Counted from the first letter of the stretch, positions 10,374-23,033 are shown. The stretch: 64,000 bases of DNA from Massilia sp. YIM B02769 (GCF_030411995.1 NZ_JASNRC010000010.1:124001-188000), one strand, 5' to 3'. Translations and numbers: made by a program. Notes: generated from the letters alone by a model not told the origin.

Positions 10374-10852
10374 CAGACGTAACGCACTTCCAGGATTTCG
10401 TATTCGCGCGGGCCGGACGGGGCCTGCACTTCGACCACGTCGCCGGCGAACTTGCCGATCAGGGCGCGCGCGATCGGCGAGGTGACCGAGACTTTATTCA
10501 GCTTGATGTCGGCTTCGTCGATGCCGACGATCTGGTAGCTCACCTTCTGGCCGTTTTCCAGGTCTTCCAGGTCGACGGTGGAAGCGAAGACCACGCGGCC
10601 TTCGGCGTCCAGCGTGGCCGGGTCGATGATCTGGGCGGCGCTCAGCTTGCCTTCGAGTTCGGCGATGCGGCCTTCGACGAAAGCCTGGCGCTCCTTGGCG
10701 GCGTCGTACTCCGCGTTTTCCGACAAATCGCCGTGCGAACGCGCTTCGGCGATCGCGTCGATGACGATGCGGCGCTCCTTGGTCTTGAGCTGATGCAGTT
10801 CTTCCTTCAGAAGTTCGGCGCCGTATTTGGTGAGCGGTACGGTAGTGTTCAT
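10373..10852 (-). CDS. greA: Transcription elongation factor GreA
   Basis: Stimulates RNA cleavage by backtracked RNA polymerase. 159 residues from the ATG at 10852 ([15 protein letters not shown]); the longer in-frame extension runs into the carB terminator stem and is not coding. The N-terminal coiled coil (about residues 5-75) carries the tip motif [17 protein letters not shown] with the acidic pair needed for cleavage. The C-terminal FKBP-like domain ends with a [10 protein letters not shown] segment and [10 protein letters not shown]. Downstream gene DUF4149 overlaps by one base. Confidence 0.95.
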   Translation of the reverse strand: MNTTVPLTKYGAELLKEELHQLKTKERRIVIDAIAEARSHGDLSENAEYDAAKERQAFVEGRIAELEGKLSAAQIIDPATLDAEGRVVFASTVDLEDLENGQKVSYQIVGIDEADIKLNKVSVTSPIARALIGKFAGDVVEVQAPSGPREYEILEVRYV

Positions 10853-10894
10853 AGATCTGTCGCTTCTGCTGATGTTTGTGGGACGTACAAGTGA

Positions 10895-10939
10895 AAACCA
10901 CAGAGGCGCGCGACGCAAGCCGCGCGAACTCTGTGGTTT
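10895..10939 (-). terminator. Hairpin terminator after carB
   Basis: AAACCACAGAG (10895-10905) pairs with CTCTGTGGTTT (10929-10939), with further GC pairs inside, followed on the minus strand by TTTTCAC. It separates carAB from greA. Confidence 0.7.
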
Positions 10940-10958
10940 GACGGGTACTACTTGACTA

Positions 10959-14189
<3,231 letters not shown>

Positions 14190-14190
14190 A

Positions 14191-15354
14191 TTATTTTTTC
14201 TCCTGCGCTTGCATCAGGCCGATGAAGCGGTCAAACAGGTAGGCAACGTCGGTCGGGCCTGGCGACGCTTCCGGGTGGCCCTGGAAGCAGAAAGCGGGTT
14301 TGTCGGTGCGGGCAAAGCCCTGCAGCGAACCGTCGAACAGCGAGACGTGGGTCACGCGGCAGTTTTCCGGCAGGGTTTCCGGGTCGACCGCGAAGCCGTG
14401 GTTTTGCGAGGTGATCAAGACCTTCTTCGAATCGAGGTCCTGCACCGGGTGGTTTGCGCCGTGGTGGCCGAACTTCATCTTCATGGTCTTGGCGCCCGAG
14501 GCGAGCGCCATGATCTGGTGGCCGAGGCAGATGCCGAAGGTCGGGATGCCCTTTTCAATCAGCTCCGCGGTCGCCTTGATGGCGTAGTCGCATGGCTCCG
14601 GGTCGCCGGGGCCGTTGGCCAGGAAGATGCCGTCCGGGTTCAGGGCCAGCGCGTCCTGGGCGGTCGACTCGGCGGGCAGCACGGTGACCTTGCAGCCGCG
14701 TTCGGCCAGCATGCGCAGGATGTTGCGCTTGACGCCATAATCGAAAGCGACGACGTGGTATTCAGGATTGTCCTGCCTGCCGAAGCCCTGGCCGAGTTTC
14801 CATTCGGTCTCGGTGAAGACGTACGGCTCTTTCACGGAGACGACTTTCGCCAGGTCCATGCCGGCCAGGCCGGGGAAGGAACGGGCCAGCTCGAGCGCCT
14901 GCGCTTCGGATGGCTGGTTGCCCTGGGTGCCGGTGAGGATGGCGCCGGCCTGGGCGCCCTTTTCGCGCAGCAGGCGGGTCAGCTTGCGGGTGTCGATGCC
15001 GGAGATGGCCACGACGTTCTCGGCCTTCAGGTAGTCCGACAGCGATTGGGTGGAACGGAAGTTCGATGCCAGCAGCGGCAGGTCGCGGATGATCAGGCCT
15101 GCGGCGTGGACTTTACCGGCTTCGACGTCGGCGGTGTTGACGCCGTAGTTGCCGATGTGCGGGTAGGTCAGCGTGACGATCTGACGCGAGTAGCTGGGGT
15201 CGGTCAGGATTTCCTGGTAGCCAGTGATCGCGGTATTGAAGACCACTTCACCGGTCGTGTGGCCGGCGGCGCCAATGGACACACCTTTGAAAATCGTTCC
15301 GTCTGCGAGGGCCAGGATGGCCGGGACGGCTGGGCCAGAAAAAAATGGCGGCAA
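14191..15354 (-). CDS. carA: Carbamoyl-phosphate synthase small subunit CarA
   Basis: Glutamine amidotransferase subunit that feeds ammonia to CarB. 387 residues. The start appears to be a TTG at 15352-15354: GGGAG lies six bases upstream, the frame is closed by a TAA 21 bases before the TTG, and the product then begins [19 protein letters not shown] as expected (Met at initiation). The class I amidotransferase triad is present: Cys in [13 protein letters not shown] and His and Glu in the C-terminal [12 protein letters not shown] start may limit translation relative to carB. Confidence 0.95.
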   Translation of the reverse strand: MPPFFSGPAVPAILALADGTIFKGVSIGAAGHTTGEVVFNTAITGYQEILTDPSYSRQIVTLTYPHIGNYGVNTADVEAGKVHAAGLIIRDLPLLASNFRSTQSLSDYLKAENVVAISGIDTRKLTRLLREKGAQAGAILTGTQGNQPSEAQALELARSFPGLAGMDLAKVVSVKEPYVFTETEWKLGQGFGRQDNPEYHVVAFDYGVKRNILRMLAERGCKVTVLPAESTAQDALALNPDGIFLANGPGDPEPCDYAIKATAELIEKGIPTFGICLGHQIMALASGAKTMKMKFGHHGANHPVQDLDSKKVLITSQNHGFAVDPETLPENCRVTHVSLFDGSLQGFARTDKPAFCFQGHPEASPGPTDVAYLFDRFIGLMQAQEKK

Positions 15355-15508
15355 GGGTAACTCCCAATAAAGTTACCGTAGCGGCGCCACGTCAGACCGA
15401 CACCCAAGAACCGCGGATGCACGGGTGCAATCCGAGTATGGAGGTCGTTTGGAATGAGGAATGGAAGGTAGGCGCTACGGCAAGTAAGTAGAATGGTTAA
15501 ACCCCTCA

Positions 15509-15537
15509 ATTATAGCGCGCTTCGAGGGTGGCGGCAA
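15509..15537 (-). promoter_or_regulatory. Sigma-70 promoter of carAB
   Basis: On the minus strand TTGCCG (15537-15532), 17 bases, TATAAT (15514-15509). The predicted leader before carA is about 145 nt and contains a long-range inverted repeat (CCGTAGC near the promoter, GCTACGG near 15375-15385), which could take part in pyrimidine control. Confidence 0.7.
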
Positions 15538-15613
15538 TGTACCGACGGCTCGATTTCAGGGGAAATGCGTGTTTTTACTTACCGATGAGCGGGACTTTTC
15601 CGGGCGTTAATGG

Positions 15614-15782
15614 CGTACGGTGGTCGGCTACACCCGGCGGCTGGCGGACACGCTGCCGCTGCGCCGCCCACGCGTTCAATCCGTGCTTGACCTGATGCGG
15701 CTATGAGCGAAGCCGGTTGAACGCGTGAACGGCGCAAACGTCGCGTTCATGCAAATAACCGGGTGCAGCCGTCCACCCTACG
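15614..15782. repeat. REP/BIME-like dispersed repeat, copy b
   Basis: 169 bp bounded by CGTACGGTGG and CCACCCTACG. Both arms carry GGCT(A/G)CACCCGG next to the border, and an inner pair CACGCGTTCAA / TTGAACGCGTG is also palindromic. It lies between the carAB promoter and the 3' end of the GlcG-like gene. Confidence 0.75.
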
Positions 15783-15783
15783 A

Positions 15784-16191
15784 TCAGCCAACCAGCGCGG
15801 CGATCCCCGCCTTGGCGATCTGCGCATCCTGCTCCGACTTCACGCCCGACACGCCCACCGCGCCGATCACGTGCCCATCGACGATCACCGGCACGCCGCC
15901 TTCCAGCATGCCTTCGATTTCCGGCGCCGACAGGAAGGACACACGCCCGCCATTGATCACATCCTCATAGATCTTCGACTCGCGGCGGCCGAGCGCGGCG
16001 GTCTTGGCCTTGGCTGGCGAGATGTGCGACGACACCGGCGGCGCGCCGTCCAGGCGCTGCAGCCACAGCAGGTGGCCGCCGTCGTCGACGATCGAGAAGG
16101 TGACCGCCCAGTTATTCGCCAGCGCTTCGGCTTCGGCCGCGGCCGCGATGATTTTCACGTCTTCCAGGGTGAGGAATGGCTTGGTTTTCAT
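15784..16191 (-). CDS. GlcG/HbpS family protein (DUF336)
   Basis: 135 residues, single domain. The sequence MKTKPFLTLEDVKIIAAAAE, the middle WAVTFSIVDDGGHLLWLQRLDGAPP and the C-terminal GGVPVIVDGHVIGAVGVSG are those of the GlcG/HbpS fold, a profilin-like domain found in haem-binding HbpS and in proteins of unknown role next to glycolate and diol pathways. No signal peptide is seen, so it is probably cytosolic. It lies 30 bp downstream of the patatin gene on the same strand. Function here is unknown. Confidence 0.8.
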   Translation of the reverse strand: MKTKPFLTLEDVKIIAAAAEAEALANNWAVTFSIVDDGGHLLWLQRLDGAPPVSSHISPAKAKTAALGRRESKIYEDVINGGRVSFLSAPEIEGMLEGGVPVIVDGHVIGAVGVSGVKSEQDAQIAKAGIAALVG

Positions 16192-16221
16192 ATCGTTTCC
16201 TTGTTAAAACTGTTTTGATTG

Positions 16222-17133
16222 TTATGGCTGCTGCTGTTTGGCCTTCAGCCTGGCCTTCAGTTGCGGCATCACTGCGGCGGCGGCCTGTTCGCCGGCCAGG
16301 ATAGCGAGATTGCGGCCGGCAAAGTCGGCGCTGCCCATCTTGCCCAACGCCGGCGTGATGACGACGTCGGCATCCTTCAGCTCATACGAATTGATGCGCT
16401 GGCCCATGATCGAGAAGGTCTGCAGCAGCACGTCGACCGAGCTGGCCGTGGCTTGCGAATCGGCCTGGGTCGAGATGTTGACCGCGATGATGAAGTCCGC
16501 GCCCATCTCGCGCGTGTACTTCACCGGTACCGGCGCCACCAGGCCGCCGTCGACGTAGGTCTTGGTCCCGATTTTCACCGGCTGGAACACGCTCGGCACC
16601 GAGGACGAGGCGCGCACGGCCAGGCCGGTGTTGCCCTTGTTGAAGAGGATGGATTCGCCCGTCTTGAGGTCGGTGGCGACGGCGCCGAAACGCTTTTTCA
16701 GGCGTTCCATCGGCACATTATTGACCGCCTTGTTGACGTAGTTCTGCAGGGCCTCGCCCTTCAGCACGCCCGGGGACTTGGAGAACAGCGGCAGCGCCCA
16801 ATCCGAGATCGTGGCTTCGTCCATGCTCATCGCGGTGCGCTGCAGGGTGAAGCCGTCCAGGCCCGAGGCGTACAGGGCGCCGACCACCGAGCCGGCGCTG
16901 GTGCCGACCACGATTTCCGGGTGGATGCCCTGGGCTTCGAGGGCCTTGATCACGCCGATGTGGGCGAAGCCGCGCGCCGCGCCGCCGCCCAGGGCCAGGC
17001 CGATGCGGATTTTCTTCGGGGGAGCCGGGGTGGCGACCACGGCGGGAGTGGGAGTGACGGGCGGCGGGGTGCTGCCGCAGCCGGCCAATGCAAGCGCGCC
17101 GAGCGCGATGAGAGTGGTGCGTCGAGAGAACAT
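16222..17133 (-). CDS. Patatin-like phospholipase lipoprotein
   Basis: 303 residues from the ATG at 17133. The N-terminus is a lipoprotein signal peptide with lipobox LALAGC (Cys about residue 18), followed by a Pro/Thr linker. The patatin domain shows the oxyanion loop GGGAARGFAHIG, the nucleophile elbow GTSAG and the catalytic Asp in DGGLVAP, so the Ser-Asp dyad is intact. Related RssA-type proteins are cytosolic, whereas this one should be tethered to a membrane facing the periplasm. Upstream in-frame residues to 17271 lack coding character and run into a dispersed repeat. Confidence 0.85.
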   Translation of the reverse strand: MFSRRTTLIALGALALAGCGSTPPPVTPTPAVVATPAPPKKIRIGLALGGGAARGFAHIGVIKALEAQGIHPEIVVGTSAGSVVGALYASGLDGFTLQRTAMSMDEATISDWALPLFSKSPGVLKGEALQNYVNKAVNNVPMERLKKRFGAVATDLKTGESILFNKGNTGLAVRASSSVPSVFQPVKIGTKTYVDGGLVAPVPVKYTREMGADFIIAVNISTQADSQATASSVDVLLQTFSIMGQRINSYELKDADVVITPALGKMGSADFAGRNLAILAGEQAAAAVMPQLKARLKAKQQQP

Positions 17134-17242
17134 GTGCGGGTCGAGAGGGACAATTCTCGATTGTACCGCGCAATGTGGGGTGGTGGATGAGGCTGGGCTT
17201 ATGGGCGGCGTGACTCGGATGCGGACGTTCGAATATCGGTTT

Positions 17243-17427
17243 TGTAGGGTGGGCCGGGCCGCGAAAGGCAATTGTGCCCACGCGGTCGTGCCGATGCGTC
17301 ACGCAAAGCGACCGGAGGCCGCAAGCGCCGCGAGCCAATGTCACGTGTGGCGTGGTCGCGACCGTCGTACCGCGTGGACACAGGTGTCCACCCTACGGCA
17401 CTGGTGGGTTCGAGAACCCACCCTACG
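17243..17427. repeat. REP/BIME-like dispersed repeat, copy c
   Basis: Left border TGTAGGGTGG with an arm ending CCCACGCGG; right arm reads CCGCGTGGACACAGGTGTCC then ACCCTACG. A third unit, GGTGGGTTCGAGAACCCACC followed by CTACG, is added at 17404-17427. This repeat is most of the 320-bp gap between the patatin gene and phoR; no gene is seen in it. Confidence 0.75.
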
Positions 17428-17454
17428 GCATTGCGCCAACCAAACGCGTCGAAT

Positions 17455-18747
17455 TCACCCCGGCAGCGAGGTGTTGGGTAAAGACGCGGTGAAGATACTC
17501 CCCTCCCCCGGCTTCGAACAGATCTTCACCCGCCCGCCATGCCGCAGCAGCACGTGCTTGACGATCGCCAGCCCCAGCCCCGTGCCCTGCGTCTCGCGCG
17601 AACGGCTCTTGTCGACGCGGTAGAAACGCTCGGTCAGGCGCGAGATATGCTGCGGGTCGATCCCGATCCCGCTGTCCTTCACCGAGAACTGCAGATCGTC
17701 CTCGCCGCGCTTCCACGACAGGTCGATGCGTCCGCCTTCGGGCGAATAGCGCACCGCGTTCGACGCAAGATTCGCAAACGCGCTGCGCAGCTCTTCCACG
17801 CTGCCCATCACGTCCGGCCCGTCGACCGACACCGCGATCTCGTGGCGCCCGCCCGACAAGGCCCGCGCCTCGGCGGCCACCGACTCCACCAGCCCGGCGA
17901 TATCGACCCGCTCGCGGCGCAGCGGGAATTCGTCCGACTCCAGCCGCGACAGGGTCAGCATGTCCTCGATCAGCCGCTGCATGCGCCCACCCTGCTCGGT
18001 CATCAGCTTCAGGTGGGCCTGGCGCGTGGCCGCGTCCATGCACGGGTCCGACATCGCGATTTCCAGGAAGCCGACGATTACCGTCAGCGGCGTGCGCAGT
18101 TCGTGCGAGGCGTTCGCGATGAAGTCGCGCCGCATCGCTTCGATGCGTTCGGTATCGGTGGCGTCGTGGGTGACCAGGATCTGGCGCCGGTTCTCGAACG
18201 GGATGATGCGGCATTCGATCTTGCGGCCGCGGAAGGACAGGGTCAGCGGCTGCTCGTAGCGCCCCAGGATGATGTAGTCGATGAAGTCGGGATGGCGCAC
18301 CAGGTTGGTCACGCGCAGGCCCTTGTCGCGCTCCAGCGTCAGGCCCAAGTGGCGCTCGGCCGCCGGGTTGCACCACTCCAGGAACAGCACGTCGTCCATG
18401 ATCGCCACGCCTTCGGGCAGCAGGCTCATGGCCTGGCGGAAGCGCGCCAGCCATTCCGCCAATTCGCTCTGGTGACGCTCGTCCTCGCGGCGCAGGCGGT
18501 ACAGGCGGGCGAAGACGTCGGTCCAGGCGCCCCAGCCGTCGGGCAGCTTGCCGGACTGCGGGTCGTCCAGCCAGTGACCCAGCTGCTGCAGGTAGCGCAA
18601 CTGCGAGACCAGCACCACGATCATGCCCAGCAGCGCGGCCACCAGGCCTGCCACCAGCCCGCCCATCCACCAGACCACGCCGGCGGCAACGAAGAGGGAC
18701 GCCATGCGCAACAGCGCCGGCACCCAGAACAGCAATGTGGGATTCAT
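17455..18747 (-). CDS. phoR: Phosphate regulon sensor histidine kinase PhoR
   Basis: Senses phosphate status through the Pst complex and PhoU and phosphorylates PhoB. 430 residues: two N-terminal TM segments (about 7-28 and 30-50) with almost no periplasmic loop, a PAS domain (about 100-195), HisKA with the phospho-acceptor His215 in NASHELRTPL, and a HATPase domain with DSGIGI and TGLGLAIVKH. The short periplasmic part is typical for PhoR, which does not bind phosphate itself. It follows phoB by 18 bases and is the last gene of the pst-pho block. Confidence 0.93.
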   Translation of the reverse strand: MNPTLLFWVPALLRMASLFVAAGVVWWMGGLVAGLVAALLGMIVVLVSQLRYLQQLGHWLDDPQSGKLPDGWGAWTDVFARLYRLRREDERHQSELAEWLARFRQAMSLLPEGVAIMDDVLFLEWCNPAAERHLGLTLERDKGLRVTNLVRHPDFIDYIILGRYEQPLTLSFRGRKIECRIIPFENRRQILVTHDATDTERIEAMRRDFIANASHELRTPLTVIVGFLEIAMSDPCMDAATRQAHLKLMTEQGGRMQRLIEDMLTLSRLESDEFPLRRERVDIAGLVESVAAEARALSGGRHEIAVSVDGPDVMGSVEELRSAFANLASNAVRYSPEGGRIDLSWKRGEDDLQFSVKDSGIGIDPQHISRLTERFYRVDKSRSRETQGTGLGLAIVKHVLLRHGGRVKICSKPGEGSIFTASLPNTSLPG

Positions 18748-18765
18748 CTGGCCTTCAAGGAAGCG

Positions 18766-19449
18766 TTATTTTTCCGAGAGCATATACCCGACGCTGCGCA
18801 CCGTGCGGATCAGCCCCTCGGCGCCCTTCAGCGCCTTGCGCAAGCGGAGCACGTGCACGTCGACCGTGCGCTCCTCGATCACGGCGTGGTCGCCCCACAC
18901 CTTGTCGAGCAGCTGGGCGCGCGAAAACACGCGCTCACGGTGCGCCAGCAGGAATTTGAGCAGCTTGTATTCGGCATTGCCGATGTCGATCTGGCTGCCC
19001 TCGATGCTGACGGTGCAGCTGGCCGGATCGAGCACCACGCTGCCCGCGCGCAGCGGCGCCTCGGCCAGGTGCGGGCTTTTGCGGCGCAGCAGCGCGCGCG
19101 AACGGGCCAGCAGCTCGCGCGGCGAAAACGGCTTGGTGACGTAATCGTCGGCGCCCGTGTTCAAACCGGCCAGCTTGTCTTCTTCCATGCTCTTCGCGGT
19201 CAGCATGATCACCGGGATGTCCTGGAAGTCGCGGTCGCCGCGCAGCCGCGCCAGCAGGCGCAGGCCACTCTGGTCGGGTAGCATCCAGTCGAGCAGCAGC
19301 AGGTCGGGCTTGCCGTGCGCGATGCTGTCCCAGGCCGCGGCCGTGGTGCCGACCGAGCGGATGGTCCAGCCGGCTTCGCGCAGCGAATAGCTCACCAGCT
19401 CGACGATCGCCGGCTCGTCCTCCACCACCAGTACGCTCGTGTTCTGCAT
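18766..19449 (-). CDS. phoB: Phosphate regulon response regulator PhoB
   Basis: 227 residues, OmpR/PhoB class. The receiver domain has the acidic pocket VVEDE (residues 8-12), the phosphorylated Asp54 in LLLDWMLPDQSG, and Lys in LTAKS. The winged-helix domain (about residues 125-227) ends with ERTVDVHVLRLRKALK and an IRTVRSVGYML wing, the recognition pattern for Pho boxes such as the one upstream of pstS. It lies 6 bp after phoU. Confidence 0.95.
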   Translation of the reverse strand: MQNTSVLVVEDEPAIVELVSYSLREAGWTIRSVGTTAAAWDSIAHGKPDLLLLDWMLPDQSGLRLLARLRGDRDFQDIPVIMLTAKSMEEDKLAGLNTGADDYVTKPFSPRELLARSRALLRRKSPHLAEAPLRAGSVVLDPASCTVSIEGSQIDIGNAEYKLLKFLLAHRERVFSRAQLLDKVWGDHAVIEERTVDVHVLRLRKALKGAEGLIRTVRSVGYMLSEK

Positions 19450-19455
19450 CGCTTA

Positions 19456-20148
19456 TCAGCCCTCTTGCACGGCTGGTTTGCTGTGGCGGATGTCGCGCCC
19501 TTCGACGACGTAGATCACGTATTCGGCGATGTTCTTCGCGTGGTCGCCGATGCGCTCGATGGCTTTCGCCACCCACAGCGTGTCCAGCGCCGACGAAATC
19601 GTGCGCGGGTCTTCCATCATGAAGGTGATCAGGTTGCGCAGGATGGTGCGGAACTCGTGGTCGACGATCTCGTCGGCCGCGATGATCTGCAAGGCCTGCT
19701 TGCCGTCCAGGCGCGCGAATGCGTCGAGCGCATCGTGCAGCAGGTCGGAGGTCGCCTTGCCGATGGTGCGGATCATGTCGTAGTGGGCGAAGCTGCCCAC
19801 GCCGCGCGCGTGCAGGCTTTTCGCAGTACGCGCGATCTTGCTCGACTCGTCGCCGATGCGTTCCAGGTCGGTGATGACCTTGATGGTGGCCATCACGGTG
19901 CGCAGGTCGTTCGCGGTGGGCTGGCGTTTCACGATCAGGTGGCTGCAGGCGTCGTCGAGCTGCACTTCGAGCTGGTTCACCGCGTGGTCGTCGGTCATGA
20001 CCTTGTCGGCCTTCGCGGCGTCGTCGACGCGGAAGCAGTTCAGCGCTTCCTCGAACTGGGTTTCCACCATGCCGCCCATCAGGAGCACCTTGGAGCGGAT
20101 GCCCTCGAGTTCCTGGTCGTACTGCTTGGATGAGTGTTCGCCGATCAT
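19456..20148 (-). CDS. phoU: Phosphate transport regulator PhoU
   Basis: 230 residues, two PhoU repeats of three-helix bundles (about residues 15-105 and 120-210). Each repeat carries the acidic metal-binding pattern, seen here as ERIGDESSKIA and ERIGDHAKNIAEYV. PhoU transmits the transport state of PstSCAB to PhoR. It is separated from pstB by a 160-bp gap that holds a large imperfect palindrome, so its expression may be uncoupled from pstSCAB. Confidence 0.95.
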   Translation of the reverse strand: MIGEHSSKQYDQELEGIRSKVLLMGGMVETQFEEALNCFRVDDAAKADKVMTDDHAVNQLEVQLDDACSHLIVKRQPTANDLRTVMATIKVITDLERIGDESSKIARTAKSLHARGVGSFAHYDMIRTIGKATSDLLHDALDAFARLDGKQALQIIAADEIVDHEFRTILRNLITFMMEDPRTISSALDTLWVAKAIERIGDHAKNIAEYVIYVVEGRDIRHSKPAVQEG

Positions 20149-20184
20149 TCGCTTCTCCCTATTCTTGAATATTGTTATCGTATC

Positions 20185-20303
20185 GGGGCTTCGAGAAACC
20201 GTAGCGAGCGGAAGGAGTGGCGTCCGAGAAGCGCAGCTGTACTAAATGTACAGCGAGCATCGCAGGGCGCCAATCCGACGCGCAGTAGGTTGATCGAAGC
20301 CCC
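20185..20303. repeat. ERIC-like 119-bp imperfect palindrome
   Basis: The outer arms GGGGCTTCGA (20185-20194) and TCGAAGCCCC (20294-20303) are perfectly complementary, the centre CTGTAC-TAAAT-GTACAG (20237-20253) is a hairpin, and the two halves also match at AACC/GGTT and TGGCG/CGCCA. As RNA it would fold into one long interrupted stem between pstB and phoU. Size and form resemble enterobacterial ERIC elements, but the sequence is different. Confidence 0.7.
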
Positions 20304-20309
20304 CTCCAC

Positions 20310-21107
20310 TCAGCCGAAGCGGCCGGTGATGTAATCCTGCGTTTCTTTTCGCGCCGGGTTCATGAACAGCTGGTCGGTGTCGCCGAATTCCACCAGTTCC
20401 CCGAGGTACATGTACGCAGTGTAATCCGAGCAGCGCGCCGCCTGCTGCATGTTGTGGGTCACGATGGTAATCGTGTAGTCCTGCTTCAGTTCGCTGATCA
20501 GTTCCTCGATCTTCGCGGTCGAGATCGGGTCCAGCGCCGAGGTCGGTTCATCGAGCAGCAGCACGTCCGGCTTCACCGCCACGCCGCGCGCGATGCACAG
20601 GCGCTGCTGCTGGCCGCCCGACAGCGACAGGCCGCTCTTGTTCAACTTGTCCTTCGCTTCTTCCCACAGCGCCGCCTTCTTCAGCGCCCATTCGACGCGC
20701 TCGTCCATCTCGCCCTTCGACAGGTTTTCGTAGAGGCGCACGCCGAAGGCGATGTTGTCGTAGATCGACATCGGGAACGGGGTCGGCTTCTGGAACACCA
20801 TGCCGATTTTCGCGCGCAGGGCGTTCACGTCGATGCCCGGCTCCAGGATGTTGCGGCCGCGGTAGTTGATCTGGCCTTCGGCGCGCTGGCCCGGATACAG
20901 ATCGTACATGCGGTTCAGGGTACGCAGCAGGGTCGACTTGCCGCAGCCCGAAGGGCCGATGAAAGCGGTCACCTGCTTGTCGTGGATGTCGAGCGACACG
21001 TTCTTCAGGCTCTGCGTTTTACCGTAGAAGAAATTCAGGCCCGCAATCTCGATGGTCTTGGTTTTAGCGCTTGGAGCTGCGGTCGGGGTTGCCATAGCAA
21101 GGGTCAT
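20310..21107 (-). CDS. pstB: Phosphate ABC transporter ATP-binding protein PstB
   Basis: ATPase of the high-affinity phosphate importer. 265 residues: Walker [11 protein letters not shown]-loop [10 protein letters not shown], signature [14 protein letters not shown], Walker [14 protein letters not shown] and the switch His in [14 protein letters not shown]. The first 20 or so residues are an Ala/Thr-rich lead before the domain. pstA ends 16 bp upstream, and the big palindrome separates it from phoU downstream. Confidence 0.96.
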   Translation of the reverse strand: MTLAMATPTAAPSAKTKTIEIAGLNFFYGKTQSLKNVSLDIHDKQVTAFIGPSGCGKSTLLRTLNRMYDLYPGQRAEGQINYRGRNILEPGIDVNALRAKIGMVFQKPTPFPMSIYDNIAFGVRLYENLSKGEMDERVEWALKKAALWEEAKDKLNKSGLSLSGGQQQRLCIARGVAVKPDVLLLDEPTSALDPISTAKIEELISELKQDYTITIVTHNMQQAARCSDYTAYMYLGELVEFGDTDQLFMNPARKETQDYITGRFG

Positions 21108-21123
21108 AATTCGTCAGGATAAA

Positions 21124-21978
21124 TTAACGTGGCGTCTTCTGGGTGAAGACGGTGCGCGACAGGATGTTCAGGAACAGCACGGTGAAGGTCACCAGCAGTG
21201 CGCCACCCCAGGCCAGCGAGCGCCAGTCATCGTAAGGGCTCATCGCGAACTGGTAAATGACCACCGGCAGGTTGGCCATCGGTGCATTCATGTCGGTGCT
21301 GAAGAACTGGTTGTTCAGGGCGGTGAACAGCAGCGGCGCGGTCTCGCCCGAGATACGGGCCAGGGCCAGCAGCACGCCGGTGATCACGCCGGCTTTCACG
21401 GCGCGCAGGCGCACCAGCATCGCCACCTTCCAGCGCGGCGCGCCGAGGGCGAATGCCGCTTCCAGCAAACTGTTTGGTACCAGGCGCAGCATGTTGTCGG
21501 TGGTGCGCACGACCACGGGAATGGCGATCAGCGACAGCGCGATGGTGCCGGCATAGCCCGAGAAGTGCTTGACGTTGGCCACGTACAGGGCGTAGACGAA
21601 CAGTCCGATCACGATCGACGGCGCCGACAGCATGATGTCGGTGACGAAACGCGTGATCTGGCCGAAGCGGTTGGTCTCGCCGTACTCGGCCAGGTAGATG
21701 CCGGCAAGGATGCCGATCGGGGTCGACACCAGGGTCGACAGGCCGACCATCATCAGGCTGCCGACGATCGCGTTGCGCAGGCCGCCGCCTTCGCTGCCCG
21801 GCGCCGGGGTGTCGCCGCTGAACATCGTGGTCGACAGTGCGCCGAAGCCGTTGGCCAGCAGGGTCCACAGGATCCAGGCCAGGAAGGCCAGGCCGATCGC
21901 CATCGCCAGTACCGACAGGGCGATGCCGATGCGGTGCGCCAGCAGGCGTTTGCGGTAGACAGGATTCGTCGTGTTCAT
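21124..21978 (-). CDS. pstA: Phosphate ABC transporter permease PstA
   Basis: 284 residues with six TM segments (first about 17-42). The EAA-type cytoplasmic loop contains LLEAAFALGAPRWKVAMLVRLRA near residues 185-205, the contact for PstB. Its ATG overlaps the pstC stop by four bases (ATGA), so translation is coupled. Pairs with PstC to form the phosphate channel in the inner membrane. Confidence 0.95.
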   Translation of the reverse strand: MNTTNPVYRKRLLAHRIGIALSVLAMAIGLAFLAWILWTLLANGFGALSTTMFSGDTPAPGSEGGGLRNAIVGSLMMVGLSTLVSTPIGILAGIYLAEYGETNRFGQITRFVTDIMLSAPSIVIGLFVYALYVANVKHFSGYAGTIALSLIAIPVVVRTTDNMLRLVPNSLLEAAFALGAPRWKVAMLVRLRAVKAGVITGVLLALARISGETAPLLFTALNNQFFSTDMNAPMANLPVVIYQFAMSPYDDWRSLAWGGALLVTFTVLFLNILSRTVFTQKTPR

Positions 21979-22991
21979 TTCGTGCCTTCCTTGCGGGACA
22001 TCCCCGCCAACATCAGTTTTGCAGCCGACAGCACGACGAAGGTGATGGCGAACAGGATCAGTGCCAGCGCGAACAGCGAAGACACGTGCAGCGGCGAGGC
22101 CGCTTCGGCGAATTCGTTCGCCAGGGTCGAGGAAATCGAGTTACCGGCCGAGAACAGCGACCAGCTCAGTTCATGCGCGTTACCGATGACGAAGGTGACC
22201 GCCATGGTTTCGCCCAGGGCGCGGCCCAGGCCCAGCATCACGCCGCCGACCACGCCGTTGCGGGTATAAGGCAGCACCACCTTGCGCACCACTTCCCACT
22301 TGGTGCAGCCCAGGCCGTAGGCCGATTCCTTGAGCACGGTCGGGACGATCTCGAACACGTCGCGCATCACCGAGGAGATGAAGGGGATGATCATCACGGC
22401 CAGGATCAGGCCGGCGGTCAGGATGCCGATGCCCATGGTCGGGCCCTGGAACAGCTGGCCGATCACCGGCAGCTGGCCGAGGGTCGATTTCAGCAGCGGC
22501 TGCACGTGGTCGGCGAACAGCGGCGCGAACACGAACAGGCCCCACATGCCGTAGATGATCGACGGGACGCCGGCCAGCAGCTCGACCGCGGTGCCCATCG
22601 GGCGGCGCAGCCAGACCGGGCAGATCTCGGTGAGGAAGAGCGCGATGCCGAAGCTGATCGGGAAGGCGACGGCCAGCGCGATCAGCGAGGTCGCGAGCGT
22701 GCCCCAGATCGCGATCAGGGCGCCGAACTTGTCGTCGACCGGGTCCCACTCGACGGTGCTGATGAAGGACGCACCGAATTCCTTAAAGGCCGGCGCGGCG
22801 CCGATCGCCAGCGAAATGATGATGCCGACCAGTGCGATGAGCACACTGGCCGCGAACAGCAGGGTGACCTTGTGGAAGATGAAGTCCTGGATGCGCTGGT
22901 TGCGCATGGTCTTGTTGAGGGCCGCCTGCTGCTTGTCGGCGTGCACCGCGCTGGCTGGCTTGTCGAGGGCGACGGATGGATGTGCGCTCAT
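21975..22991 (-). CDS. pstC: Phosphate ABC transporter permease PstC
   Basis: 338 residues. A soluble lead of about 40 residues precedes six TM segments (first about 45-70). The EAA loop reads ESAYGLGCTKWEVVRKVVLPY near residues 225-245. The protein matches the usual PstC length and is the second gene of the operon, preceded by a GC-rich hairpin after pstS that probably lowers its expression relative to the binding protein. Confidence 0.95.
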   Translation of the reverse strand: MSAHPSVALDKPASAVHADKQQAALNKTMRNQRIQDFIFHKVTLLFAASVLIALVGIIISLAIGAAPAFKEFGASFISTVEWDPVDDKFGALIAIWGTLATSLIALAVAFPISFGIALFLTEICPVWLRRPMGTAVELLAGVPSIIYGMWGLFVFAPLFADHVQPLLKSTLGQLPVIGQLFQGPTMGIGILTAGLILAVMIIPFISSVMRDVFEIVPTVLKESAYGLGCTKWEVVRKVVLPYTRNGVVGGVMLGLGRALGETMAVTFVIGNAHELSWSLFSAGNSISSTLANEFAEAASPLHVSSLFALALILFAITFVVLSAAKLMLAGMSRKEGTK

Positions 22992-23033
22992 GTGATGTTC
23001 TTATTGAGTGTGCTGCTTTCAGGGACAAACAGG

